The notes: generated from the letters alone by a model not told the origin. A DNA stretch of 64,000 bases from Tulasnella sp. 424 (GCA_019633425.1 WSUB01000050.1:177142-241141), one strand, 5' to 3'. Shown: positions 12,701-24,670, numbered from the stretch's first letter. Numbers and translations: made by a program.

Positions 12701-15163
12701 AAGGAAGCGTGACGCGAGAAAAAAGTTGCGATCGAAAATCCTAGTTCGTTCTCCTCTTCGCCGCTGTCTGCCGGGAATATACCAGAGTTCTAGCTTGGTC
12801 GCAAGGGGTGTCGCAACAAAAAAAGAAAAAGTGGAGATTTGGGGGTTTACACTGGGTCACAGCAGCCACGCGACAGATGGTCTTCCATTTCCAGGGTCCC
12901 TTGATCGGTCTTTTCTGGTTATGGAGATGGCGGGGGTTAGTTAGCGAGAAGCGACCAGACCCATCAAAGACCCAGGGTCGGAAGAAGTTTTTTTTGTCAG
13001 GATGGGTTGGTTTTTCATTTCAACAGACTTCGGAGATAGAATCCCTCAGCCCGTCAAATTTTTGTCGCAGCCAACGCCAATGGCTTGTTGTCTTGCTCGC
13101 TGTATTTGATAACGAGCGGATAGGTTGGTTGCTCCGTGGGTATGGGTGGTGCAACGACGACCACAATTACTACCTCTTATGGGAGTCTTCGAGGGAGCCG
13201 TGAGCAGATTGAGATCGCCGTGACATCGTGACCAATTCCCAGCCAACCAATCCCGGCTCCTTCCCCTTGGTTCGGGTTGAACTTTGATCCATGGACTCAG
13301 ATCGAAGACGATAGCCAATCTCACCTTCTCAGCGTTCGCAAAATGAGCAATGGTGTCTATCATACGCCTCTCTGAGTGCTCCGGGGCACTTACTGACCAC
13401 GATGAACTCCACGGGAGGCCAACGCTCTTGCGTTGTCTCTGAACCTTTTCGCTAGGATGCTCCACGGTCGTCTTCTGGACTGAGTTAATCACAGGTTTTT
13501 CGAAGGGCGGAGATTGAAAGAGGGTCTGGATCTGGATGAGCAGTTCACACGATGGTCCTTGTTTTATGTAACTGAACTACCAATTACGCGCAACCCTCCT
13601 CGCATTCAAAAAGTTTGACGCAAACACCATGCGCCGCTATTGCAAACCTGGAAATCGGGCCACTTAGCCATTCGTGTGTATTTCGAAATTTAACCAATTG
13701 TATTCCGTGTTCCGTCGCAATTGGGGGTGGCTCGGGGAAAGCGGTCAAAGGACTTGCGCTCGGCATTGGCAAATGTTTGCCTGACTTTCATCTCCCTTGC
13801 TCTTATTAATCGTTTCACTATTCGGACGGCAAGAGAATGACTCAGAAGAGCTTAGAGAGTTCTTGTCAACTTGCCGATCCCCATCGTTGGGTTTGATGCA
13901 TGGAAGGGTATCCGTTGGAGCGGCGACTTCAAACTATACTTACTTCGATCAAACGCTTTCGGAAATTCCGCGCTTTCCCACAAGACACCCCTGTAAATCT
14001 GACACCATTTGCCTTCCTGCCAACAGCCACACACCCACCCTAAAAAAAGCGAACCTTCCGCAACCAACGCTAAGGAGACGCTAACGAAAAGTTCGTGCCT
14101 TGGGAAAACGATATTTCCAAGCGATGACGACGGCTTCTTGTCTACCATCCATGGTAGAAGATATCAGTTCTTTGGGCAAATGCGCCAAAGATTACGTTGT
14201 AATACCACCTTCCATCTTTGGCCGCAGCATTCGAATTCCAAAAAGCTCCAAGACCGGCGGTATTAGCATCAGCTTTCCTCAATGATCCAAGCGGGATTGA
14301 CACAGCTGGTGTGGGTGATGGCCGATCAAAAAAAGGCGTTAGAGAGTGATCGTGTCGAAAGGCCGTCGATACACAACGCTCGGTCGGAGGCTTTTTACCC
14401 TCGGAGGTGAAAAAAAGTCGAACAACGCAATCACTTGGCACCTAGAGATTCCAACCCTGCACGGTTGTCGCTGACATGCCGCCTTCGTTTCTTCGCGATT
14501 TCTAGAGTTCTGACTGTCGGAACGAACCCTTGTTCCGGATGGTCCCCCGCCTTTTTTTTTTTTTCAAGACCCCAACTCCATATACACACATGTGCACATT
14601 TCCGGTCCGATATTCGCTCCCCTTTGCTCAAATTGCCATTTTTCCTTGTCTTGTTCCAGATTTTATTTTTCGGAATCGGGCGTTTCCAGTGCGGCGACCG
14701 TGTCCTCGATCAAACGAACAAGAATAGGTGGATACCACAACAAGAATCTCGGGAGCGTGCAAGGGCCGATGGGCTTCAAGATCACATCCCTTTTCAATCT
14801 CCACACCCACCCCACTTGGAAGCACCCGAACGTCGATCTGCTTAAAAAGGTACGGCAACGAGCCTGCTTACCGTCGGCTATTGTTGGGACTTTCCGCCTT
14901 CCCTCCTTCTCCCTCCTCCTTCCCTCCTTGTCGACGACCCGAAAAAACCTACCCTCCTCCTTCCTCTCTTTTTAACCCTGCTCAGAGGAGGTCTGAATAT
15001 TCGACCTTGGACCACCCCCTCGCCTTCGCTCTGTCCCCCGCCGTCGGCCGCCGTCCACCGCTACCACCAAAAAGCGTCCACTAGGACTGATCGGGCGAAG
15101 CGTAAAGCCACCTTTCAAGCCACTACTAGTTAACGTTACTCCTACCTCGGCGTTAAATCGACA
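12339..15163. other. Intergenic, P450 promoter and long upstream region of DUF6533 gene
   Basis: 2.8 kb. The first 360 bp are the duplicated P450 promoter. The rest contains open frames on both strands without recognisable motifs. Strongly CT-rich tracts lie at 14,540-14,570 (a run of T) and 14,890-14,990, just upstream of the DUF6533 gene and probably its core promoter or leader. Confidence 0.4.
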
Positions 15164-17161
15164 ATGTCAGCAGTAACAGACCCAGCACAGGCAGCTGCCA
15201 TTGCGGCTGCTATCAAGGAGGCTGCCTACTATATTAAAGCTTCCCAGATCATGTTTTGGTATGTTTGCCCATGTTCTTTCGTCTTGAAGCGGATGGCTGA
15301 CGGTTATCCCTCGCTCATATAGTGCATTTTGTTCGTCATTCGTCTGAATATCAGTGCGAGTGTCGACGATTGACTGTGGACTACCTTTTTTAGATGCCGT
15401 GTGCTTGTGGGACTGGCTGACCTCATTGCAGAGAGAGTATAGACTCGTACGTTGTCCCCGTTCTGCTAGCCTAGCAGTCACTTTCATCGACTAACTCGTT
15501 CTGGTCGTCTCATTTTCCTCTAGATCTGGAAATCACCGTGGTCCGTCATCAAGGTCCTATACCTCTTATGTCGATACTGGGTCCTCCTCATTATCCCGTA
15601 CGTCCTGTGGGTCTTTGTTGAAGACCATTCGGAGGCGGCGTGCTTGAAGTTGTTCAAGAGTCCAGTGGCACTTGCGGTAAGTTGATCTTTTTCGCGCCAG
15701 AGTGTGTGCGGTGTTTGACAAAAGAGATGGTCGCTTTTTGATTTAGATGTGGAATCAACTCTGGTCCGAAGGTAATGGAGGACACAAACTGGTGCCGGAC
15801 AAGAATTCCGTTCTGACTGGTTCGGTTTCGTCCGACAGGTGTTCTCTTGATCCGAACGTACGCTTTCTTGGGGAACAAAAAATCGGTCCTCTTCCCACTC
15901 CTTGTGGGCTTGGCCGGTGTTGTGGCTTACCAGCTATACGTTGATAACACACAGGTCAGCACTTATCTGGTGGAGACATCGAGACCTTTACTGACCCCCC
16001 GGACTTTCCTTCGTAGATGACCCGTATGTCGCTTGCAGTCCCATCGACCGCTAACCGAAGCAATAGCTCACGTCACTTCTAACCCTCTCCAGTTCTGCCT
16101 TTCCTCGATCCCGCCGGTGGACCATGTTTCCCTACCGTCAAATACGTTGGAAGCCCCCACATCATGCGTAAGTCGGTAGCACGGTGCCATCTCTTCTTCG
16201 TTGTAACGATGCTGACTTCGTGCTTCCGAATCTAGTTTTCTTCGTACGTTTTCAAGGCTTCCCCCATCGTCGTTCGATCCTGCTCACTATTCGAGGACAT
16301 ATTCTAGGTCGCACCATTGGTATTTGACACCCTCGTCACTTGCTTGACTCTCTGGCGCGCATGGCAGATCCGTAACCAAAGTGGTGGACACGGTAGTCCG
16401 CTGCTTAAGACGTTCGTCTCAGAAGGTTCGCGCATTCAGATACTATAGGGCAACCGGTTCGTTGGCGGCTAACGGGACACATTGCACAGGAATTTGGTAC
16501 TTCTTGCTCATCTCCGCCGCGAACTTGATCAATGCCATTTTCTACTGGCAGGTAGGGAGAATATAATGCCCAAGTCGCAACACAATTGACTGACATGGCT
16601 TTCCTTTCTCGCTAGCCCAAGGCAGTCATGTCGGCGCTCCTCATCCCTCTATCTGTCATGTTCCCCGACATTCTTGTACGTGTCTTCCCACTCTCTTTCC
16701 AAGCTCGGAAAAGAGAATACTAACCCCGACTCGGAATATTCTGATAGGCCTGCCGCATGATCTTGGGTCTTCGCGAGCGAGGCGTCCGCCACACGTCCGG
16801 TGCCAACACCTCGGCCCATTACAGCCACAGCGCTCGCAAGATCTCCAACGCCAACCAACTCAACGTTGCTTCAGGCGCAGTTGTCAAGACCGGCAACACC
16901 CCACCAACTCAGTCCACCGGAGTCGTCACCAACATGGACTTCAACCACGAGCTCACCACTTTCAGCCGAACTCGTGCGGGGGATTCGGAAAGCATGATTG
17001 AGAGGGATGTCAAGAGCGTACCATACGAGCTTGACGAAACCGTTGCGGATCGGGAGAGGGCACGCAACGGAATTCGGGTGGACATCGAGAGCCACAGGTA
17101 CTATGAGGAGAGGAGTGACGGTGAAAGCGACGATAAGAAGGGCAGATCGTTCATGTCATGA
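15164..17161 (+). CDS. DUF6533 multi-pass membrane protein
   Basis: About 12 short exons with very small introns. The N-terminus (AAIAAAIKEAAYYIKASQIM) leads into DWLTSLQREYRL and IWKSPWSVIKVLYLLCRYW, the pattern of the DUF6533 domain that is abundant in basidiomycetes (an acidic/tryptophan stretch followed by a first helix ending in L-x-RY). Further helices come from IRTYAFLGNKKSVLFPLLVG, VAPLVFDTLVTCLTLWRAW, IWYFLLISAANLINAIFYW and KAVMSALLIPLSVMFPDIL, giving about seven spans. The last exon (16,749-17,161) is a hydrophilic tail rich in Ser, Arg and Asp. Function of the family is unknown; the seven-helix layout suggests a sensor or receptor-like role, which is inference. No neighbour hints at its job. 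Confidence 0.75.
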
Positions 17162-18574
17162 TACTTCTCGGTTACGACTCTTCATCGGTGTGATAGATTG
17201 GGGTACTATATGGCGCTATTCTTTTATCTATCCTTCTTCCTCTTGTATCCTGGACGCCTGGCTGTGTACGTTCGAACTTCGTTTATGAGTTATATAGAAT
17301 GTTTCTTCCCCTTCGTAAAGCTCTGGCTAAATTGTAGGCTTTCGTGAAAGCTCAAGTCGAACATGGGACTCGAACTACGAGACACGATCCTTCCGTCAGG
17401 AGTACGTGAGCTTTTGCGCTGGCGAAAATGCTTGCGCGACGTTGATATATTCGCCTGTCTTTTAATCGGTGTACTTAAGGTCTGGCGAAAGTGGGTGGTT
17501 GTTTTCGCCTTGTCGAGAACGTACCGTCAAAGGAGTTGTGCGCCATTTTCGCATTTCGTTTCCATTGCGAAACCTGGTTACATTTTCGCCACCCTTTTGA
17601 GCAACCAAACTAGGGTAGCATCGGACATCTCTGGAGAGGTCTTAGTCTGGTGCACCTAAAGCTCTAACTATTTAGTTTGTTTACTGTTTGCGATCGTTGT
17701 CATCAAAGGATCTGTATCAAGGATTAGCAAGAATCGACGCACGTGGAATTGATCCGTCTGGAGAAACGTTCCTCGACGTTTCGTTCAAGCGAAGGACATT
17801 TATGGAATGGCATCTAGGCGGCCCTCAGCGACAGACCAATAAGCTTGGCAGATGGAGCAAAATTAGATGCCGATTGCGGAGTTTGAAACTTGATCTCAGA
17901 CTGCCGGGCCGGCGGAGCAGCCGAGAGGCTGGCACGGCAGTCTGAGGTTCTGAGACTAATACTGATCAGCGCTTTGATAGCATCGAAGGCAACATGGCGT
18001 TGACTGTCCCGAAAGGCAATAGGTTCCATGTGGTACCATGGGAGGAGGGCGGTAATATCACGGTTAGTGTTAACGTTGCAAACGAAGCGAACGAGCCTCC
18101 TTCGAAAACTTCGATGTTCTGGAAAACTTGGTTGGTTACTAGACCGTGAAAACCCGTTCCCTGGGGCCCACAAAAGGCGTACGAAGCTGCACTTCGCGGC
18201 AATACTGGTCACAATCCTGAACACGGCCGCAATGTCTGAGAGAGAAGAGGCCATACTCGCTAAACTTCAAAAGCCGAACACCCCGCCGGCACTGTCCGTT
18301 AAAATTCGCTTAATTCTTGCGTCCGTGTTCCGAACGTGGACATGCCCTGAATACGGGCAGTCATCTTATACACATCGATATCCGTGGAACGTTCGTATTT
18401 CATATTTGGGCGATAGATAACGTTTGTCTCATTCCCTCCACTCCAATTCACCTCGGCACCAATGATCACGTTCTCTTCCTCTTATCTGCTCAAAACAAAC
18501 ACTCAGCGGCAAGTTACCTGATCTTCGAACTCCCCCTTCTTCTCTCTATTCGTTCGACGGCCTTGTAACGCATA
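17162..18574. other. Intergenic with GCGAAA/TTTCGC cluster
   Basis: 1.4 kb between the DUF6533 gene and the GIT1-like gene. Six copies of GCGAAA or its complement lie between about 17,431 and 17,590. A single CACGTG sits at 17,740. A 146-codon minus-strand frame at 17,814-18,254 has no recognised motif and is not called. Confidence 0.4.
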
Positions 18575-20998
18575 ATGACGGACACAGTGCAATCAACCCA
18601 CCGTCGAGGGCTTGGCAAAGTAGGACGTACGTGCAGACTCTCTCCACCAATTTTAGCTCGTCAGATGTGATTGGCTAATGTGCACCCTCCGCTTTCTCTT
18701 CAAATAGTCATCTTTGCTTGCGGAACGGCCCTCTTCAGTGATGGATACCAAAATGGTTGGCAGTCATGTTTCTTTGACCACATAGGCGTTTATCCACTGA
18801 CCTGTGACGCTTATTGGTTACACACAGGCGTCATCGGCACCGTTAATACTATCATCAAAATCATCTACAAGGACACACCAGATCTGAATCTTAAAAACTA
18901 CTCCACCACCTTTAGCAGCTTAGTCTTTGCTGGCACCATTGTTGGCATGTTGCTTTTCGGTGTACTGTACGTCCAAGCGCGTTCTTTTCTCTGCGATCTA
19001 ATCGACGAATTGGGCACACGTGTAGGGCTGATCGAATTGGACGTAAATTTGGAATGATTGCGGCTACTTTCATTGTATTTGTATTTGCTGCTCTCAGGTA
19101 CGTCCGTTCGATTGGCTCTACTTTCGTTTCATTGGAGGTGCTTACCTTCCGTCCTACCCATCCTTTGAACTTCTCTCCGCATAACAGCGCTGGTGCTTAC
19201 GGAGCGGGAGGGTCGGTTAAAGGCATGTTGGCCGCCCTCTCAGCATACCGCTTCCTACTCGGCATTGGAATTGGTGCGATTATTTCTTCGTTCTTCGCTT
19301 CCCTAATACTCACACTGTTTTCCGTCTGTTTCAGGTGCTGAGTATCCAGCAGGCTCGGTCGCAGCAGCCGAAAACACCGAAGATCCAGGAATTAAATCTG
19401 GCTCTCAGCACATGCTGTTCGCGTTGGCGACGGACGTCATGATCGATTGGGGGTACGTCGTCCCTTTCCGCTCTGCTCTCCTCTCACACTCTCTGACGGG
19501 CCTCCTCAATAGGTTCGCTATCTCTGCCTTCACGCCCCTCGTTCTCCTTTGGATATTTGGCGAAGATCATCTTCGCATCGTCTGGAGAGGTTCGCTCGCC
19601 CTTGGAACGATCCCTCCCCTGCTCGTGCTGTATTGGCGACTGAGGATGCACGAACCCGAGCGGTGGGTCCTCCGCTTCTGTGCAGTCAGAGGACGGGTAA
19701 ACCTCACCATGAATGTCCTGATACTTAGATTCCGCAAAGAAGCTATGAAGCACGTCGCATGGAAAGATTATCCTCTTCGGTTGATCGTTAAGCGGTATTG
19801 GCTGAGGTTTACCGCTATTAGTCTGGCTTGGTGGATTTACGCCTGTAGGTTTACATACCGGCAACAGGAATTTCGGGAGCTAACCCACTCTACAAAGTTA
19901 TCACCTGGCCACTCGGTATTTATTCATCCACTATCACCACCACTATCATCGGCGACTCCGCTCCCCTTACTACTTCTCTCGGGTGGAACGTCGTAATCAA
20001 CTTGTTTTACATCCCTGGATGCATGATCGGAGCCGTGCTCGTGGACAAGGTCAAGCCTAGGATGCTGATGTCTATGTGAATCCTCACACTTCGTTATGAT
20101 GCGGGAGACACTGACAAGAGCGGCTTGAATCACCAGTGCACTAGTCCTTCAAGCTATCTTCGGTATGTCCCTCCTTCCGCTGGAACTTGAACCGTAACCC
20201 ATGCTCGCGTGGGATGCTTCTAGGGTTTGCCATGTCTGCCGCATACGGCTACTTCGCGACCCCAGCACACATTGCCGGTTTCACCGTCATGTACGGTATT
20301 TTCCTGTCTTTGGGCGAGGTTAGCTTCCCTTTTCTTTCTCCAAACTTGTTTTTCCTTAAAAAGTTGGCTTTGTTGGTAGGTGGGACCCGGAATCTGCCTC
20401 GGTCTGCTCGCATCCAAGTCCTCACCTACCGCATTCCGTGGTGTGTTCTACGGCTGCATAGCCGCAATCGGCAAAGTCGGAGCCTTTGCTGGAACTTGGG
20501 CCTTCCCTGCTATTGTGTACGTTTAGCGCACAGATATCTTTCTCATTATGCCAGATAACTGGCCGGGCGTTATTGACTGCGTTCCGATGCTGTAGCGACC
20601 GATTCCCTCCAGGACCTAAACAAGATTCGGGTCCATTCTGGATTGGAAGTGGATTGTGCATCTTGTCGGCTTTGATCACGTTCTTCTTCATTCCAGAGGT
20701 TCCAGAGAACCATATGAGTACGTCGTGCCTCCCAATACTCATAGACTCTCGCAAGTTACCTGACGATTTGCCTTCTCTGTACGGTTTCCTCTCTTCAAAC
20801 CTTCGGACTTTAATACTAACAGCCAACGAGGATATCAAATTCCGAGAGTACCTTGCAGCCAATGGATTCGATGTTTCACTCTTGGGCCTCAAGGATGAAG
20901 GTCCGATTGAGAGCCATGTTGCTAAGGACAAAGGCAAGGAAGTAGTGGATGCTGTTCGGGATGCGTCAAGCGAGGAGAAAGGGGCTGAGGTTGTTTGA
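18575..20998 (+). CDS. GIT1: GIT1-like glycerophosphodiester / phosphate:H+ symporter (MFS)
   Basis: About 11 exons. The first membrane helix [16 protein letters not shown] is joined across an intron with an unusual GTTGGC donor (about 18,754) to [13 protein letters not shown], the signature opening of GIT1 permeases. The MFS loop 2-3 motif ADRIGRKFG follows, then [67 protein letters not shown] and [13 protein letters not shown]. These match GIT1, which takes up glycerophosphoinositol and glycerophosphocholine at the plasma membrane; related PHS phosphate transporters are the main alternative. The start at 18575 is the best ATG but needs an intron (GTACGT near 18,627) before the first helix, so it is uncertain. 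All exons join in frame, so the gene appears intact. Confidence 0.8.
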
Positions 20999-21442
20999 AC
21001 ATAATGCTGTGAATGGTTATTGGGATGTTAACGGAAGTTTGGTGGCGCTTCAACTTTTGTTCTTTTTGGCATTTTCCTACTGTCACGAGTCTTGGTTCCT
21101 ATGTCATGCTTTCCAGTCAAATCATGTAATAGCAAAGTCATGGGAGGTCTAATGGAGATAGCATTTTGGAACTGTGGGTCTTAGTTAAATATCTGAATAT
21201 GGTTAGCAAAACTGGTTAGAGTCCACAACCGTGACAAACACAAAGTGACTGTGGGAGATAAACTGTCCCCCCAACTAGCAAAACTGTGCTTCTAATGATA
21301 GGGCAACCAAATAGCACAGTCAAAGTATCCAAAAAGTTATTCAGTGTTAAGTCCGGCATGCTCCCGGGTCCCAGAATGGGTGGTGTGTTTGTGAATAAAG
21401 AGGGGTGGCGGTTCATATATGGTTGTTGAACAGAGCCCTAGG

Positions 21443-21576
21443 CACAGGACAGAAAAAGACATTTGTCACAAAAAAATACGAAATGGAAAATACGCATGAA
21501 CCTGCCTAATGGGGTGTATTTCCCATCTGTATCCCATTCATATTTGGGGCTACAATATGTCTTTTTCTGCCCTGTG
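21443..21576. mobile_element. Short TIR element (CACTA-like MITE)
   Basis: A 134-bp element with 20-bp terminal inverted repeats that match at 19 positions: CACAGGACAGAAAAAGACAT at 21,443-21,462 and the complement ending CCCTGTG at 21,576. It is flanked on both sides by AGG (21,440-21,442 and 21,577-21,579). A CAC start with a 3-bp target duplication is the EnSpm/CACTA pattern. It has no coding capacity. Confidence 0.65.
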
Positions 21577-21597
21577 AGGCCTTCACTCTTGGATTAT

Positions 21598-22703
21598 TCT
21601 ATTGCAAAACCCCCCTTCAGCGAAACCCTTCAGAAACCCCTTCCGATCGGAAGACCAGTAGTAGACCATCTAAGCAAGCTAAGGCACATATTGTATTCGA
21701 TTCTAAAATAAACATCGTAGCACACGGACCTGACACCCAAAGCGAATACTACCCCTGTCTAAGGCTCCAACCATTTAGTTTACATTTACACTCATGGGTG
21801 TAAATAAATAGTAAATACTACATAATAAACAGTTTACATATAACATCCAGTCCTGACCCAATTTCGTGGTACAACAGCTTGTGGGACCACTCAGGGTTGA
21901 CCTGCTTATCACTCCAATGCCCAAACCCAGACCCAAGCAGGAGTTAAAACCCCTGTTCAGTGTCTCTAGCATGCCCAAGGAAGTATGAGGGCAGGTACTT
22001 TAGCTCAGGGGAGGCCATTCAAGGCTGTTCACTTACATACTTGGCAAGACATGAGTTGGCCTAGTACAAACTGTGTATAAACAGTTTATAAACATTTACA
22101 CCAGGTTTACACAGGCAAGTAAAGTAAATAGTAAATTTCAACGTAAATATGCGGTTGTAAACAGTAAATAAACTAAATGGTTGGAGCCTTACCCCTGTCC
22201 ATGGGTGGCTTGATTATGGCCCGGCTCATGACATTTACCGCAACGTCTCCGCTTTCTTGGAGGCTCATCCTCCTCTCCAGGGCTCTCCGCATCTCCGTTA
22301 CTGGTAATGACGGAGGAAGGTTCAGTATCAACATCAGTTTGACGTTGGTGTTTGGGATTTTGGAGTGGCGGTATTGTGACTTTGTCCCCTCCAGTGCCTC
22401 CACCGCCCTGTTTGCCGCCACCCTCATGACTTGCCATAAGACAAGCAGTCCGGGGGTGGCCTTTTGGATTGAGTACAGGTGGATCACAAATGCGAACAGG
22501 CTGTCCAGCTTCCAAATCGGCACGTTCATTCGCCCTGATGGAGGGGATCGTAAATACAGTGTTATTATTGTGATGAAGCCATTGAGGGGCTGTGTTTTGT
22601 GTTTTGTCCGCAAAGGGGAGAGGAGAAACAAACAGTGACAAATGATCATATATGCTATCGGAAGGGGGGTTTTGCCCAAAGGGGGGGGGGTTTTCGCAAT
22701 AGA
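21598..22703. repeat. Imperfect inverted repeat pair bounding about 1.1 kb
   Basis: The 50 bp at 21,598-21,647 (tctattgcaaaacccccc through cttccgat) reappear inverted at 22,657-22,703 (atcggaaggggggttttg through gcaataga) with a few indels in the C/G runs. The pair encloses the hAT-type MITE and a zinc-knuckle reading frame. It may be the termini of a decayed transposon. Confidence 0.5.
21760..22191. mobile_element. hAT-type MITE with 8-bp target duplication
   Basis: A 432-bp non-coding element. Its ends are inverted copies: TAAGGCTCCAACCATTTAGT at 21,760 and the complement ending GGTTGGAGCCTTA at 22,191; the match continues a few bases inward. The direct repeat CCCCTGTC occurs on each side (21,752-21,759 and 22,192-22,199), an 8-bp target-site duplication as made by hAT transposases. 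The interior is AT-rich with many short gtaaa/tttac subterminal motifs. It has inserted just after the zinc-knuckle frame of an older element. Confidence 0.8.
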
Positions 22704-23190
22704 CTTATCCTTCACTCTTAATCTCTGCCTGCCACCTATATAGCGCGCCCACCACCATCTTTCCTGTAGCAAACCTCATGCCATGTATCCCAGGTGCTTT
22801 TTCATGCTTATATAACTCTCTGCAAATGGCCTCTCTCCCAACAGTGTTGGGGAAATGTGGGATCCATCTCTGTGGATTGCCCACCTGGAATGTAACAGTA
22901 GATAACTGTACCTCCCACTCAATTACTTAACTAAATGTCATTTTTTTCTTGCTTTTCTTTCTATGAACATTATGTAAGAAGTCCAGGATCAATAGCTACA
23001 CAATTAAGAAAGTTACCTTTTTAGACTGGTGGATTTGGGAAACTGATCTGAAGTCCTTTTCCCCTTCTTCCCTTTGCTGGATTCATTGAGCAAAGACCTA
23101 GAGTTCAATGAATCCCTTTGGATGACTGGCTGATTGCATCACAGCATGCTGTGTCAGGCTTAGACCATCCAATTGCCTAAAACAGCTACT
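22192..23190 (-). pseudogene. MULE-type transposase relic 1 (C-terminal part)
   Basis: Minus-strand fragments of a MULE-like transposase. A frame at 22,192-22,641 ends in a zinc-knuckle-like stretch RRRCGKCHEPGHNQATHG, which usually closes such proteins, although the last Cys is missing. Another exon (about 22,720-22,900) begins GNPQRWIPHFPNTVG after a plausible acceptor. The segment 22,840-23,170 is homologous by eye to 41,300-41,640, where the same transposon family is better preserved: both contain gaatgtaaca(g/t)tagataac and agaaagttaccttttt-type intron edges. Stops interrupt the upstream exon. The element is dead and lacks its catalytic core. Confidence 0.6.
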
Positions 23191-24048
23191 AATCTAGACT
23201 TGGGTGACCTTTGCCCCATGCTCCAGCATGGTCAAACATGGTTGCAGGAAATATTTGATTGATCATGTTTTAGTGTGTTGCCTCTATGTATTCTGGAGGT
23301 AGGTTGGTTAAATCTTAATGACCAGCACATGCATTCCACAACCCAACTCTGTTAAGCGCTGGGAGCTGGGCAGTGCTTGTGAACCGTGGGAACGGGAATT
23401 GCTCTGTGAGTATCATAAGAGGAAGAATGTTAAGCGCCAGTAGATAGGTTGGTAGCGCGCGAACCGTGGGAACAGATAATCGCCGCATGGTATATGAATT
23501 AGAAAGGTCACTAATTATTAGATCCCAACTAATGACTAAATTAGGAACTGAATTAATTAGCTAGATGTGTACGTAGATAGAGTACGAGTAATAGAATGTA
23601 TTTACTCTATGAATATCTACTGGGGCTGGGCTTCCTACTGCAGCGCAAAGGGAGCACAGAGGAGCAGGATCTGAATGTTCGGATTCTACTTTCTCAATTT
23701 AGGAAGTCCAGAAGAAAGAATTATGACTAACTAATAACACCTTTAGATAGAGCTAATTTATAGCTTTCTATACGTGGTCTTAGCGTAGCGAAATTCTAAG
23801 ATTTGGGCGAGCTATAGGCAAAATACCGTTTTAGGGCAGTACCAGCTGCACCCGGGACTCGGATTAACCTCTGGAGACACGCTAAGTGTTCTGGAAGGGT
23901 TATTCGCGCATGAGGAACGTTATCTGGAGACGTTCCAAGGCCTGTAGCAATAGCTAGTATCGGTGGGCCAGGCTCTCTCTGCCAAAAATGGAATAAGCGC
24001 CGGTTCGGACTGCTCAGTCGCGTTCATTGACACCAAAGGCGGCTGAAT

Positions 24049-24117
24049 TACGTAAAGATATTAGTACCGTTGGAATCGTCTCAAAGAGAGCTTTCTAACG
24101 GTATTCTTTGCGTAAGC
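24049..24117. repeat. Imperfect hairpin
   Basis: TTACGTAAAGA at the left pairs with TCTTTGCGTAA at the right with one mismatch, and inside that TACCGTTGGAA pairs with TTCTAACGGTA with one mismatch; the left arm has about six extra bases between the two blocks. Confidence 0.55.
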
Positions 24118-24670
24118 AAATTCCGATTAGGGTGAAAGGAATTCCGGGTTTGGGCAAAAGTGAGGCGGATTTAGTAAATACACAAAAGGTAATTACTAAC
24201 TACTTGTGGCGTTAATAGTACAGATTGTAGCTATTAACAATATGAGTAGAGCGGTTTACTTATTGTGAAGATAGACCGATATTTGGGCTCGCGAAAGGCC
24301 AAATAGCGTCAGCGACGACTGAATTTGCTAAGAATATCTTTGCGCTAGCAACGCAGGAGTCCTTTATCCCAATGGATCTAACAATAAGTGACTTTTATCC
24401 TGCAAGTCTAATGGTAGGTTTTCTGAGTATCATGCTGGAAAGGGCGGGCTTGAGGCGCACAGGCGAAAAAGGCAATTTCAGGGTTAGATAGGATGTCGCG
24501 ATATCTAATCGCAACAGCTGTATTTATTAACTATCTACAAACATTCTACAGAGTTTTAGATAGTTCTACGGAGTTCTGGGGAAGCGGGGCATCACCAGGG
24601 AGTCGGCTGGTGGCTTGCACTTGGTTTCTGGGCGCTTAATTGCCCGCCGGGTACGGGCCCACCCCTGGCT

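Noticed and set aside
17355..17385. GTTCGAGTCCC B-box-like sequence on the minus strand
   Set aside because: The flanking five bases do not form a T stem and no tRNA fold is possible.
17740..17745. CACGTG (Pho4-type site) upstream of GIT1-like gene
   Set aside because: A single palindromic hexamer 830 bp from the start codon is expected by chance; yeast GIT1 is Pho4-regulated, but one site is not evidence here.
17814..18254. 146-codon minus-strand frame
   Set aside because: No recognisable domain, no homologous exon context, and it lies in an intergenic region; the composition is not convincing.
22660..22700. Runs of G/C next to aaaacccccc resembling telomeric DNA
   Set aside because: Not an array of TTAGGG or another telomere unit; better explained as one arm of an imperfect inverted repeat.
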